DNA from: Polyangium mundeleinium | Lineage (GTDB): Bacteria; Myxococcota_A; Polyangia; Polyangiales; Polyangiaceae | Direction of reading: 5' to 3' | Assembly (NCBI RefSeq): GCF_028369105.1 | Contig: NZ_JAQNDO010000001.1 | Coordinates: 10,448,501 to 10,512,500, forward strand | DNA: 64,000 nt | Part shown: positions 1 through 8,900 of the stretch, piece by piece | Layout of the letters: every line of letters begins with the position of its first letter | Numbering within the stretch: the first letter of the stretch is position 1 | Notes under the pieces: generated by a model | Database searches by the model: none | What the model saw: only the letters and a program-made list of their open reading frames with translations | Told to the model about the DNA's origin: nothing | Translations under genes and position numbers: made by a program

Positions 1-165
1 AGGATCGTGGCTGATTCCAGGCGAGGTGAAGGCGAGCTGACGGGCGCTCTACGAGGCGTTCGACGCCTACAACGCCGAGTATTTCGACAGAGCGCTGAAG
101 CAGTCGCTCATCCTGATGACTACGCCCGCTTCACCGCGGGCCGAGGGCGACTCCGTCAGGCAGCA
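1..165 (+). pseudogene. possible SprT-like metallopeptidase N-terminal fragment (broken frames)
   Basis: Seen: a GTG-started frame at position 7 reads MADSRRGEGELT. A +1 step near position 46 then gives ALYEAFDAYNAEYFDRAL and, further on, SLILMTTPASPRAEGD, until about position 165, where the composition switches to a Ser/Gly linker in a third frame. The 'LYxxFxxxNxxYF..L' pattern followed by a 'SPRaxGD' stretch resembles the start of SprT-like zinc peptidase proteins. No HExxH follows, because the reading passes into the Cys-rich protein. Inference: a decayed or chimeric 5' end, or sequencing indels at the window edge. Low certainty, since only about 50 residues can be judged. Confidence 0.25.
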
Positions 166-884
166 GCAGCACCTCGGCGTCGAGCGGCGGGGTCGGCGGA
201 TTCAGCTCGAGCAGCAGCAGCGCGGCGTCGAGCGGCGCCGGTGGATCCAGCTCGACCGACGCCGGTGGATCCGGCCCGAGCGGCGGCAGCATCAGCGGCG
301 GCTCGGGCGGCGCCAACAACACGCTGTTGAAATCGTGCCGCAAGACATGCAGCACCACGGCCAACTGCTCGAAGAGCAAACTCCCGACGTACGGCGCGGA
401 CAACTACGAATGCGTCGCGGGCGCATGCCAGTACAAGGGATGCAACACGTCGCAAGAATGCACCGATCAATACAAAGTCACGTCGGTGTGCGCGCCGAGC
501 CCAGACCCGTTCCCCGGCAACCGCTGCTACATGCCGTGCACCTCGGTGAACGATTGTTTCCATCCGGGCGCCCCTGCGACCAAGGACGCCGACAACTTCG
601 CCTGCATCGATGGGATGTGCCGGGACGTGGGTTGTGGCTCCGACCGGGAATGCATCAATGCCCTCGGCGAGCCCGACCTGGTGTGCGCGAAGTTCGCCGA
701 CCACCTCTTGAAGATTTGCGTACGCAAGTGCAGCGTCGCAGCCGATTGCGTGACCCTGGGCGCGCCGCCGACGCGCGACGAAGACAACTTCGTCTGCACG
801 AACGGCCTGTGCAAGCCCACGGGGTGCAACGCGGATCTGGAGTGCAACGCGACTGGGGATCCGATTCCGTTCGTGTGCCGGTGA
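120..884 (+). CDS. cysteine-rich repeat protein, 5' end unclear
   Basis: The frame is open from the double stop at 114-119 to the TGA at 882-884. The first 65 or so codons form a Ser/Gly/Ala linker (runs of SSSS, GGSS). They lead into three copies of a Cys-rich module of about 60 residues: C-x3-C ... DNxxC-xxG-x-C-x3-GC-x5-C ... C. The anchors DNYEC, DNFAC and DNFVC mark successive copies. This layout is typical of exported lipoproteins and surface proteins of myxobacteria, where a lipobox is followed by a disordered linker and disulfide-bonded repeats. No signal peptide is visible because the upstream frame is closed; the only in-frame start I see is TTG at 327. The true N-terminus is therefore missing or frameshifted. 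Function is unknown; an outer-surface location is inferred. Confidence 0.55.
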   Translation, partial: LRPLHRGPRATPSGSSSTSASSGGVGGFSSSSSSAASSGAGGSSSTDAGGSGPSGGSISGGSGGANNTLLKSCRKTCSTTANCSKSKLPTYGADNYECVAGACQYKGCNTSQECTDQYKVTSVCAPSPDPFPGNRCYMPCTSVNDCFHPGAPATKDADNFACIDGMCRDVGCGSDRECINALGEPDLVCAKFADHLLKICVRKCSVAADCVTLGAPPTRDEDNFVCTNGLCKPTGCNADLECNATGDPIPFVCR

Positions 885-902
885 CGCCCTCGGTCGTTCG
901 TC

Positions 903-929
903 GCGGGAGGCGCGCCGGGCCGCGCCCGC
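903..929. terminator. possible hairpin between convergent genes
   Basis: A GC-rich imperfect stem (GCGGG-ag-GCGC pairing with GCGCCCGC) lies in the 51-bp gap between the Cys-rich gene and the ATPase gene, which converge here. There is no U-run. It could end transcription from both sides, but GC-rich hairpins arise often by chance in this genome. Confidence 0.25.
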
Positions 930-935
930 CGTGAC

Positions 936-2954
936 CTACCGGAACTCCGCCGGCACGGAGCGGCCGAGCTTGCGATATTCGCCCGCGAGGCCGCAAACGA
1001 CGTCCGCCATCTCGATGGGCCTTTTCTCCTCGCGCGCCAGCACGGCCGCCGTCAGCACCACGTTGCGGATGTGCCCGCCCGATAGATCCACCGCGGCCGC
1101 CAGGCGATTCAGGTCCCGCGGCGCGATCCGGTGCGCCCCGCCGAGGTGCGCGAGCCAGAGCGCGCGCCGCTCCTCCGGCCCCGGCAGCGGGAACTCGATG
1201 ATCGCGTCGAGCCGGCGCGCGAACGCCGCGTCGAGCCGGCTCTTTGCATTGCTCGTGAGGATGGCGATCCCGTCGAACGACTCGATGCGCTGCAGGAGGT
1301 AATTCGTCTGCGCATTGGCGAACTTGTCGTTCGCGTCGCGGACGTCGGTGCGTTTGCCGAAGAGGGCGTCGGCCTCGTCGAACAGCAAAACCACCTCCGT
1401 CTCCTCCGCGCGCGCGAAGAGCTGCGCGAGGTTCTTCTCGGTCTCGCCGATGTATTTGCTCGTCACGGACGCGAGATCGACGCGGAACAGCGGCAACGCG
1501 AGCCGCGTGGCGATCCAGGCCGCCGCCAGCGTCTTTCCCGTGCCGGACGGCCCGACGAAGAGCGCCCGCAGGCCCGCGTGGTAACGCGCGCGCGCCGAAG
1601 GACCGAGCCCCTCGGCGAGCTCGTCGCGGCTGCGGCATCGAAGCAAGAGGATGCGCAGCTCCGTGCGTAATGCCTCCCCGAGCACGAGCGCGTCGTCGCC
1701 GATGGAGTCCGCGATCGGCTGCGCCAGCGCGCCGAGTCCGCCGCCTTCGCTCGTCCGGCTCGCCGCGAGCACGTCCTCTTCGAGTGGTTTTTCCCGACCG
1801 CACAGCGTCGCGTGGTGGCGGGCGATGCGGCCTATCTCGGCGATGCGCCCGGCCCGGTGGCGGTGCGTGATCGCGAGCTTCTGCGCGAGCTCTTCCCCGC
1901 CGATCGCATCCCTCCAGAGCGGCTCGCGCTCGGCCCGCGAGGGCCGCGCCGGCGTGAATTCGAGCGGCGAGAGTTCGCGCCCGTCGATATGGCCGTCGGA
2001 CCCGCAGAGGACGAGGACCGGGCCTCCGTAATGGGCGATCGCCGGTATCTGCTTGCGCTCGCCGGGCGCGAGATCGAAGCAGAACACGGGCAAGAGCCGC
2101 CTCGAAAAGAGCCACGGCCCGAGCCCCGCGGTCCGGTCTGTCTCGACGAACGCCGCGCGGCCCCCGAGCTCCGCGGCGATCACGGTCGCGATCGTGCGCC
2201 CCTCCGCGCCCGGCGACGCGCGAAGGACGAGCGCGCGCCGCGCCGGCCCTGCCGCCGCGAGCGCCCGCGCGTGTGACCGCGCCTCCTCATGCAGCGACGG
2301 ATGCAGCGGGACGGCGGACAACCGGCCGAGACCGATCGCCGTTCCCGGAAAAACCTGATCTCGCCCCGCGAGCGCGAGGACGAGCGGCAGAGGCACCACG
2401 AGCGCCCGCTCCGGCAGCGGCGCGGCCTCGTCGCGCAGCTCGAGCAGCCCACTCGAGAGCGCCGCGCCCGTGAGGACGATGTCCATCGCGCGCGCGCCCT
2501 CGCTCGTCGCCTCGGCGAACGCCTCTGCGACGAGCCCGAGCGTCGGCCTCGCCGTGTCCGCGCGCCCGAGCACGTGCGCGACGAGCCGCCCCACCAGCGG
2601 ATCCTCGTCGACCGCGGCAGCGAGCGCGATCGTGAGCGCCTCGACTAGCGACGAACCGAGCGCTCGCGAGAGATCGAGCAGCGGTCGATCGGCCGGCGCC
2701 GGTGCTTCGAGGTACGCGGCGAGCGAAGTCCTCCACGAGCCCGTCGGCGCGACGGCCGCCGTGAGGTGATTCCGCAAGATCGTGGCCTCGGCTCCCGAGT
2801 TCACGTTGCCCGAGAGCGTCGTCCGCGCCAGGGCCGCGAGCGCGAACGTTCGGAGTGACAAACCCGAGGTTGTCGAGACCGTCGGCTGGGGAGCGCTCGT
2901 CGTCGCCGCCGGCTGGGAAACGAGGAGTGGGTCCGAGGTGGTGGGTTTGCTCAT
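936..2954 (-). CDS. eCIS AAA+ ATPase (Afp15/Pvc15-like)
   Basis: 672 aa. The C-terminal half is a classical AAA+ module: Walker A GPSGTGKT near residue 466, Walker B VVLLFDEADALFGKR near 520, a sensor-1-like ILTSNAKSRLD and the arginine-containing AFARRLD. The N-terminal 400 residues look like a second, degenerate ATPase-like domain without a P-loop. Contractile injection loci (Afp, PVC) encode one such ATPase, thought to act in particle assembly rather than in firing. Start: ATG at 2954 (MSKPTTSDP) was chosen. The frame is open a further 113 codons upstream, but that stretch is Arg-rich shadow sequence overlapping the next gene. It lies 20 nt downstream of the 325-aa gene, probably in one transcript. 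This is the last gene of the eCIS locus. Confidence 0.88.
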   Translation of the reverse strand: MSKPTTSDPLLVSQPAATTSAPQPTVSTTSGLSLRTFALAALARTTLSGNVNSGAEATILRNHLTAAVAPTGSWRTSLAAYLEAPAPADRPLLDLSRALGSSLVEALTIALAAAVDEDPLVGRLVAHVLGRADTARPTLGLVAEAFAEATSEGARAMDIVLTGAALSSGLLELRDEAAPLPERALVVPLPLVLALAGRDQVFPGTAIGLGRLSAVPLHPSLHEEARSHARALAAAGPARRALVLRASPGAEGRTIATVIAAELGGRAAFVETDRTAGLGPWLFSRRLLPVFCFDLAPGERKQIPAIAHYGGPVLVLCGSDGHIDGRELSPLEFTPARPSRAEREPLWRDAIGGEELAQKLAITHRHRAGRIAEIGRIARHHATLCGREKPLEEDVLAASRTSEGGGLGALAQPIADSIGDDALVLGEALRTELRILLLRCRSRDELAEGLGPSARARYHAGLRALFVGPSGTGKTLAAAWIATRLALPLFRVDLASVTSKYIGETEKNLAQLFARAEETEVVLLFDEADALFGKRTDVRDANDKFANAQTNYLLQRIESFDGIAILTSNAKSRLDAAFARRLDAIIEFPLPGPEERRALWLAHLGGAHRIAPRDLNRLAAAVDLSGGHIRNVVLTAAVLAREEKRPIEMADVVCGLAGEYRKLGRSVPAEFR

Positions 2955-2974
2955 CGCAGATCTCGTGGGGTTCG

Positions 2975-3952
2975 TCAGGGCGTGATGTTTGCGAGGCCCG
3001 AGGGCTCGGCGCCGATGTCGAACGTGACCGAGAGGCCGGGTGGCTCCGTCGAACGAAAATGAATCTCGAAGGCGGCCGCGCGCTCGACGTTCAGCGCTCC
3101 GGCGAGCGCGCCGAGGCGCGTGCCGAGCGCGGGCAGAGGGTCGAACGTCGTCCACACCTTGACCACGTCCTCGATCGGGACCGCACGGTACTCGACGCCG
3201 ACCTCGCGCGAGAGCCCCTCCGGGCTCGCCACGAGCCGCGCGGAAATGGCCCTCCCGGGCGCCGCGAGCGCGCCGTACGTCTTGACGAACCACCTCCGCT
3301 GCGGCTCGGTGACGCCGAGGGCGCGCATCACGCCCTCGACACGCCTCGCGCCGTCGTCGAGCGGCCGATCGGCGCGCAGGACGAACGCCATCCGGCCACG
3401 GCGACCCCGGGGATCCATTTCATCGGACACGGCGTCTGCGCTCGTCTTCCAATGGGCGCCGAGATCGAGCAGCGAGGAGGCCGCACCCGTGGACAAACCC
3501 GCACTGCCGCTGCCGAGCAGCATGCCGAGCGCGGTCGCGAGGCTGAATCCCCCCGGCGCGCTCCTTCTTTCGATCGCGAGCGAACCCCCCTCGTCGTCGA
3601 GCCCGATCGTGATCGCGACGGGTCCGCCGTGCTCTTCGAGCCCGCTCGTCGCGGGCGGCGAAACATCACCGCCGGCCCCGATCGCCGCGAAGAGATCGCC
3701 GAGCCGCTCGCCGAGCCCGCTCCCGTCCGCGGGATCGCCGCGCGTGACGAGGGCGATCGACGCGAGCCCGGACGCGACGCGTACGGCGAAGCAGCGCTCG
3801 AGCTCGGGCGCGAGCGCGACAACTGCGGGCACGATCGGCCGCACATCGAGCCCGAGGCTCGTCGCAGCGAGAGAGAAGCGGGCCGCGCGCTCGCCGGTTC
3901 GCTCGACGGAGGTCATGTTCGACGGGGACATGTGGAGATTTCCGAGGCCCAT
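2975..3952 (-). CDS. uncharacterised eCIS-locus protein
   Basis: 325 aa, family not recognised. It is soluble by composition, without signal peptide or convincing membrane helices; a Gly/Ala/Leu-rich stretch (TALGMLLGSGSAGLSTGAA) lies near the middle. A C-terminal region with ALNVERAAAFEIHF and GLSVTFDIG reads as alternating beta strands. Internal ATGs at codons 8 and 13 (MSPSNM, MTSVERTG) could also be the start; none has a clear Shine-Dalgarno sequence. Directly upstream of the ATPase gene and divergent from the pentapeptide gene, so the 47 bp between 3952 and 4000 must hold two promoters or read-through from upstream. A role in assembly is inferred from position only. Confidence 0.6.
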   Translation of the reverse strand: MGLGNLHMSPSNMTSVERTGERAARFSLAATSLGLDVRPIVPAVVALAPELERCFAVRVASGLASIALVTRGDPADGSGLGERLGDLFAAIGAGGDVSPPATSGLEEHGGPVAITIGLDDEGGSLAIERRSAPGGFSLATALGMLLGSGSAGLSTGAASSLLDLGAHWKTSADAVSDEMDPRGRRGRMAFVLRADRPLDDGARRVEGVMRALGVTEPQRRWFVKTYGALAAPGRAISARLVASPEGLSREVGVEYRAVPIEDVVKVWTTFDPLPALGTRLGALAGALNVERAAAFEIHFRSTEPPGLSVTFDIGAEPSGLANITP

Positions 3953-3999
3953 TCATTCCACGTCTGGGCGCCTGCCCGTGGCGGTGATAGAGGAGCTAC

Positions 4000-4920
4000 A
4001 TGCTCTCTCCGGAGGATCGCGATGCGTGGCTCGATCTCTTGCTGCGTGACGTCGCCGCGTTCAACGCGCAGCGGGATGCGCTCGCGCCCGGAGTACGCAT
4101 CAATCTTCGGGGCGCGGATCTCGCGGGGCGCGATCTCGCAGCCGCTCGCCTTTCCGGGGTGGATCTGACGGGAGCGCGGCTCGCCGGCGCGCGCGTGCGC
4201 GCCATGTTGCTCACGATGTCGAGGCTCGAGGGCGCCGATCTCACGGGCCTCCGGGCGGCTGACGACGATCCGGGCCAGCTCGAGCGCGTCGAGCTCCTCC
4301 GCCTCCTCTGGGACGACATCGATGCTTTCAATCGCCGCCGCCCCGAGATCTTGCACTTCGTCCTCGCCGATCTCTCGGGCGCGAACCTCGCCGGGGCCGA
4401 CCTGCACGAGATGGAGCTCGGCGAGGCCAGGCTCTCGGACGCCGATCTCTCGGGGGCGAACCTCGATGATGTGGGGCTCTCGGGCGCGAACCTCGAAAGG
4501 GTGCGCTGCACGGGCACCGTCATCCGCTACGCCAATTTCACGAAGGCTCGCCTCACGGGCGCCGATTTCACGGGCTCCGAGCTCCTCCGCATCGACATGG
4601 ACGACGCGCTCGTCGACGCCGCGACGTTCGAGCGGACGAAGATCGTGGGCTCGGGGCTCCAGCGCATCGCCGGTCGAGGCGCCTCGTTCCGCGGCTCTTC
4701 GTGGAGCCAGATCGACCCCATTCTCGCCGCGCTTCCGGAAGCCGATTTCACGGGCGCCACGCTCGAGAGCGTCGAGTTCCTCGAGACCAACCTCCGCGGC
4801 GCTCGATTCACGAACGCCACGATGCGCGCCGTCACGTTCCGGCGCGCGAAGCTCGAAGGCGCCCACCTCGACGCCCTCGGCGGCGAGCCGCCCGTCTTCG
4901 AGGACGTCACCGGGAGGTGA
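4000..4920 (+). CDS. pentapeptide-repeat protein
   Basis: 306 aa. Repeats of the A(D/N)LSG type run from about residue 30 to the C-terminus: GADLAGRDL, ADLSGANLAGADL, ADLSGANLDDVGLSGANL and ADFTGATL. These should fold as a right-handed quadrilateral beta-helix. The repeat run is interrupted at about residues 90-125 by an acidic helical insert (VELLRLLWDDIDAFNRRR) that resembles the non-repeat N-terminus (WLDLLLRDVAAFNAQRD), so the protein may be two fused repeat units. GAGGAG lies 4 nt before the ATG, a good ribosome site. It is the only plus-strand gene inside the eCIS locus. Possible roles are a DNA-mimic or immunity-type protein or a structural accessory; the sequence alone does not decide. 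Confidence 0.8.
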   Translation: MLSPEDRDAWLDLLLRDVAAFNAQRDALAPGVRINLRGADLAGRDLAAARLSGVDLTGARLAGARVRAMLLTMSRLEGADLTGLRAADDDPGQLERVELLRLLWDDIDAFNRRRPEILHFVLADLSGANLAGADLHEMELGEARLSDADLSGANLDDVGLSGANLERVRCTGTVIRYANFTKARLTGADFTGSELLRIDMDDALVDAATFERTKIVGSGLQRIAGRGASFRGSSWSQIDPILAALPEADFTGATLESVEFLETNLRGARFTNATMRAVTFRRAKLEGAHLDALGGEPPVFEDVTGR

Positions 4921-4949
4921 CGACGAGGATCGGCGGCGCGCCGGCGCGG

Positions 4950-5960
4950 TCAAGATCGCACCATCACGGAAGCGCGGAGGACGGCAGGCCTGCGGACGTC
5001 CCTGCGCCATTCGATATGGTATCTCTCGCTCCCGATCGTCGTGTAGACCTCCCCCTCGTCCTCGCTCGGATCGGGTTCGGCCTCCCGCAACGTGCGCTCG
5101 CAGAAGCCGAGCCAATTCACGGGTTTCATCGAGGGCGGCGTCGGTATGCCCAGGCGAAGCCAATCGATCGACACCCACGCGTCGAGCACCCCCTCGCCTT
5201 CGGGCGCGTCCGGAATGTACCTCCTGCGCGCCGGATCCCGCAGGTAGCGAAGGAGCGCCACCCCGGCGTCGTAATACCCGAGGAGCGCCGTCAATCGAGC
5301 CTCGACGAGCCATTGACGTTTTTCCTCTTCGCCGCCCTCCTCGAACAGGCCCGCGGCATCCATTTCGATGAGCAAGCACGTCCGCCCGCCCAGCTCCGCC
5401 CCCTGGTCCCGGGGCGTCTTCGGGGTCTTGCGCGCCACCATGTCGAGCTCCGCAGCCCGCTCGTCGAGCTCGATCGCCGTGCTGCCCGTGAGCAGGGAAA
5501 ACGGCGGCTTCGTGAGGGTGTCGGGCGCCTCGGGCTCGGCTTCTCCCGACGGCGGCCGCTGTCCTCGGAGCTCACCGAGCTTGCGCAGGATCCGGAGAAG
5601 GGTCTTGCCCGGCAGGATCATGTCGGCGCTGGTGAACGTCGTCCCGATGGTGAATGCATCCGTATCGTCGAGCGTCCTCCCGCCGAGGTTGCGCCAGTTC
5701 AACCGGTCCGCGTACGCGACGTCCTCGGGCCGCACGGGCGTGGCGCCCATCGCCTGGGGGACGTTCGTGCCCCGGCGCTGCACGATCGATTCTTCGAGGT
5801 CGGACCAGCCTCCCGTGAGCGCCGTGTTCACGACGTACGCCAGCGTCGAGCGCGGGTCGTCGCGTGGATGGTCCGTGGCGAGCAGCGGCCCTGCCTCGGT
5901 CTGCTTCAAGCGGAGCCGCAAGCCATCCACGTCCAGCGTCAGGTCGTCTTTCAGAACCAT
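4950..5960 (-). CDS. uncharacterised protein downstream of the giant eCIS gene
   Basis: 336 aa, not recognised. Start ATG at 5960 (MVLKDDLTLDVDG) overlaps the last 10 nt of the 3577-aa gene, indicating translational coupling; the longer open frame back to 6437 is shadow sequence within that gene. Composition is soluble and acidic. There are conserved-looking segments with many Trp/Tyr (LNWRNLGG, SIDWLRLGI, PVNWLGF) and an ILPGKTLLRILRKL stretch. The second half has an Ala/Leu-rich helical segment (LTALLGYYDAGVALLRYL). The tight coupling suggests it works with the giant protein, for example as chaperone, adaptor or immunity partner. This is inference from context only. Confidence 0.6.
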   Translation of the reverse strand: MVLKDDLTLDVDGLRLRLKQTEAGPLLATDHPRDDPRSTLAYVVNTALTGGWSDLEESIVQRRGTNVPQAMGATPVRPEDVAYADRLNWRNLGGRTLDDTDAFTIGTTFTSADMILPGKTLLRILRKLGELRGQRPPSGEAEPEAPDTLTKPPFSLLTGSTAIELDERAAELDMVARKTPKTPRDQGAELGGRTCLLIEMDAAGLFEEGGEEEKRQWLVEARLTALLGYYDAGVALLRYLRDPARRRYIPDAPEGEGVLDAWVSIDWLRLGIPTPPSMKPVNWLGFCERTLREAEPDPSEDEGEVYTTIGSERYHIEWRRDVRRPAVLRASVMVRS

Positions 5961-8900
5961 CGTGCGTCCAAGTATACGGTGATCAGGACGAACTGGTAGG
6001 CCGTCGCCGGCGCATTCGGGGGCACCGCCTCGTAGTACCCGCCGAGCTCGACGCCGTCTTTCGTCGCAGCCGTGCCTTTGCCGTCCTTGTCGCGCCCGAA
6101 TCGATCGTTGTCGTCTTTGGGCTTCACGCTCGCATGCCATGCCACCAGCGCATCCTCGGCGAGGCGCAGGACGGCGGCCGGATCGTCTGCGGTCGTCTTG
6201 GGTTGGTCGGCCTTCATCCATTTGGACATGTCGCACATCGAGCCGCCCGGCCGCTCGTCCGGTTTCGTCGGCACCTCGCCCGGGCCCTTCCAGCGATATT
6301 GCTCGTACAGATGCACGCCGGTGCCGTCCGGGAGTGTTTTGCTCTTGATATGGACCAGTTCGATCTCGGGCCGGTGCGCGAGCCATTCTTTGACCCGTTT
6401 GTCGTCGTGTCCTCCCGAGAGCCCGCGCTCCGTCCACAATTCCTCGGTCTTGTGGAGGTCCCTGGGGTACATCAGGTGCTGCATGACGTGCGCATCCAAG
6501 GAGACCGTCCCTGCCTGCGACCGCGGCCCCGCCTCGTAACGCCGGTATGCGGCCTCCGCCTCCCTCTGCTGGACGGGCAGCGCCAGGTCGTCGTGGATTC
6601 GCTCCACGAGCTCGTCGGGCACCCCCGCCTTTCGCAAGAGCTCGAGCTTCTTCGGCAGGTCGGCCGGGTCGCGTAGCCCCATGGCCTCGAGCATCCGGCC
6701 ACGCCGAGCGACCAGGGGACGGAGCTCGTCCTCTTTCTCTTTGAGAGTATTTTTCTGCGAGGCGATGCCCTTCTCTCTCGATTGAATCTTATTTTCGAGC
6801 TCCTGGATCTTGGCGGTGTCGGCTCCTGGCGTCTTTTTCAACCTGTCGAGCTCGACGCGGTCAGCGGCGAGGAGCTGCTCGTTCGCATCCAGGCTGCCGC
6901 GGATCGTCTCGATGTTCTGCTCCTTCTTCGGTATCCCGTCGTGCAACGACACGAGCTCCTCGACGGCCGCGCGATCGTGCGCGGTCATGTCGGTCTCCGT
7001 GCTGCCTTTCTTCCACACCTTCGCTTGCTGTTCCTTCCGAATGGTCTCCTTGGACGCCTCCGGGTGCTTGTACACGATGTCGGCGACCTCGGACAGCTCG
7101 TGCACGAGCACGTGCGGGACTTCCTGGTTGGGGTGGAGGCGGCGTCGCACGAGGACGTGCGCGGTCCACTTTCCGCCTTCGTATTTCACGATGACGCGTC
7201 CGGGGCCCGATTCGTCGACGCCATTCTCTTCGTGAGGCCCGGGCGGCAGCACGGCGACCGCCTCAAGCGTCACCTCGACGAGAATGGTCTTCGAGGAATC
7301 GTCCGGGTGGGGCACGGCGAGCTTCAGTCCGTCCGGCGCATCGACGATCTGGCTCTTGTGCACGAGCTCGCGCCCCGATTGCGCGGTCTTTTTGGCCCAA
7401 TCCGTGAGCTTGTCGTTGTTGACGCTCCCCTTGCCCTCGTAGACGTCCTTCCCGTACGTGCCGCCCGTGCCCTCGTTTTCCATGCCTGTCGGCGGAGCCT
7501 TCTGCGCGGCTTTTCCTCGCGCCAATGCCGTCGCCGCCTGCGTGAGGTCGATCAAAACGCGGCGCAGCGCCGCGACGTCGAGCTTCCCGTCGGGACCGAC
7601 GAGCTCTTTCATGGGCTGCTTGCGGAGCGCCGCCTCGATCGCGGCCTCGTCGAACGTCGTGGGATCGGAGCGCATCGACTTGAGTCCGTGGATGGCCTCC
7701 AATGCAGCGATGATCGCCTTGAGCTCCGCGACGCGCCCCGGCCCGAGCGTGCCCGCCGCACCGTCGAGCAGCTTGGGGATCTCAAGGTGGCGGAGGCTTT
7801 CGAGGTAGCGGCCGAGGTATTTCGATGTCTGCACCGCTGCGCGGTCGGGCTCCGATCCGTAATGGTCGGGCGAGAGGTCCTTCAGCGCGTCGCCGAACTG
7901 CTCGCGCATCGATTGGATCATGTGCGCATCGCTGAGCGTCTTGCCCTCGCCGGCCTGCCCCCCGACGACGTGCAAAACCGCGCCTTCGCTGTTGTATACC
8001 TCGTTGGCGTAGAGCGCCGCCACGGCCATTTGCGTGCGGATTCGAAGGGTCAACTTGTCGACGGCCCTCCGCAGCTCGTCGTTGTTCGGGTCCTTCGCCA
8101 GCGCTTCGAGCGCGGCGTCGCGCTCCCTTCGCCACGCGTCGACTTTGCCCAGCGCCTCGGCGTAGAGCTCGTTCGCCGCGCGCAGCCGGACGTCCGCCGC
8201 CCCCGCGTGTTCCGACCCGTCCGCCTTCGCATCCGCCTCGATCTTCGCCGCGCGCGCGTCGATCTTGGCTTCGGCGTCCAGGAACCGCTTCTGCGCCTCC
8301 TTCATCCGTGCTGCGATCTCGCTCCGCATCTCCGGCGGCGCGAGTTCGAGCTCTTTTTTGGTGTATTCGTTCCACGCCTCTTCGGCTCGTTTTTGCGCCT
8401 CCTTCCGGGAGAGCCCCTTCTCTTGCACGTCCGACCCGATGTACCGGCGGACCTTCGCGAGGGACATGATGTCCTGCAGCCGGTCGTTCTCGTGGCGGAC
8501 CTGCGTGTCGTTGCTGCTGAAATCGGGCGCGTAGCCTGCCGCGCGGTGCATCGTCTCGCCGTAATCGTAGACGTTCGTGTCGAGCGCGGTGCCCGACTCG
8601 GCGCCGAAGACCTTGCGCGCCTCGTTGTTCCACTCCTCGACCACCTTCGCGACGTTGTGCTGTTTGCCCGCGTCCGCCGCCTCGGCGACGAGGTGCTTCG
8701 CGAAGAGCTGCAGATCGTAATCGGAGACGAGCGTCGTGCTCCCCACGGCGCGCAGCTCGACGCCGTATTTCTTGGCGAGGGCCTTCAGGGTCGCGTCGAC
8801 CCACATCTCTCGCGCGTCGACGATGGCCTGCGCGCTCGCCGGATCGTTCTTGAAGGCCGCCTTCAGGTCCGCCCAGTTCTTGACCTCCTTCATGGCCTTC

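Noticed and set aside
7080-7125. HExxH zinc-protease motif in the giant protein
   Set aside because: The sequence is VHELSE: the second His is missing, so it does not meet the motif; also no DUF4157 pattern around it.
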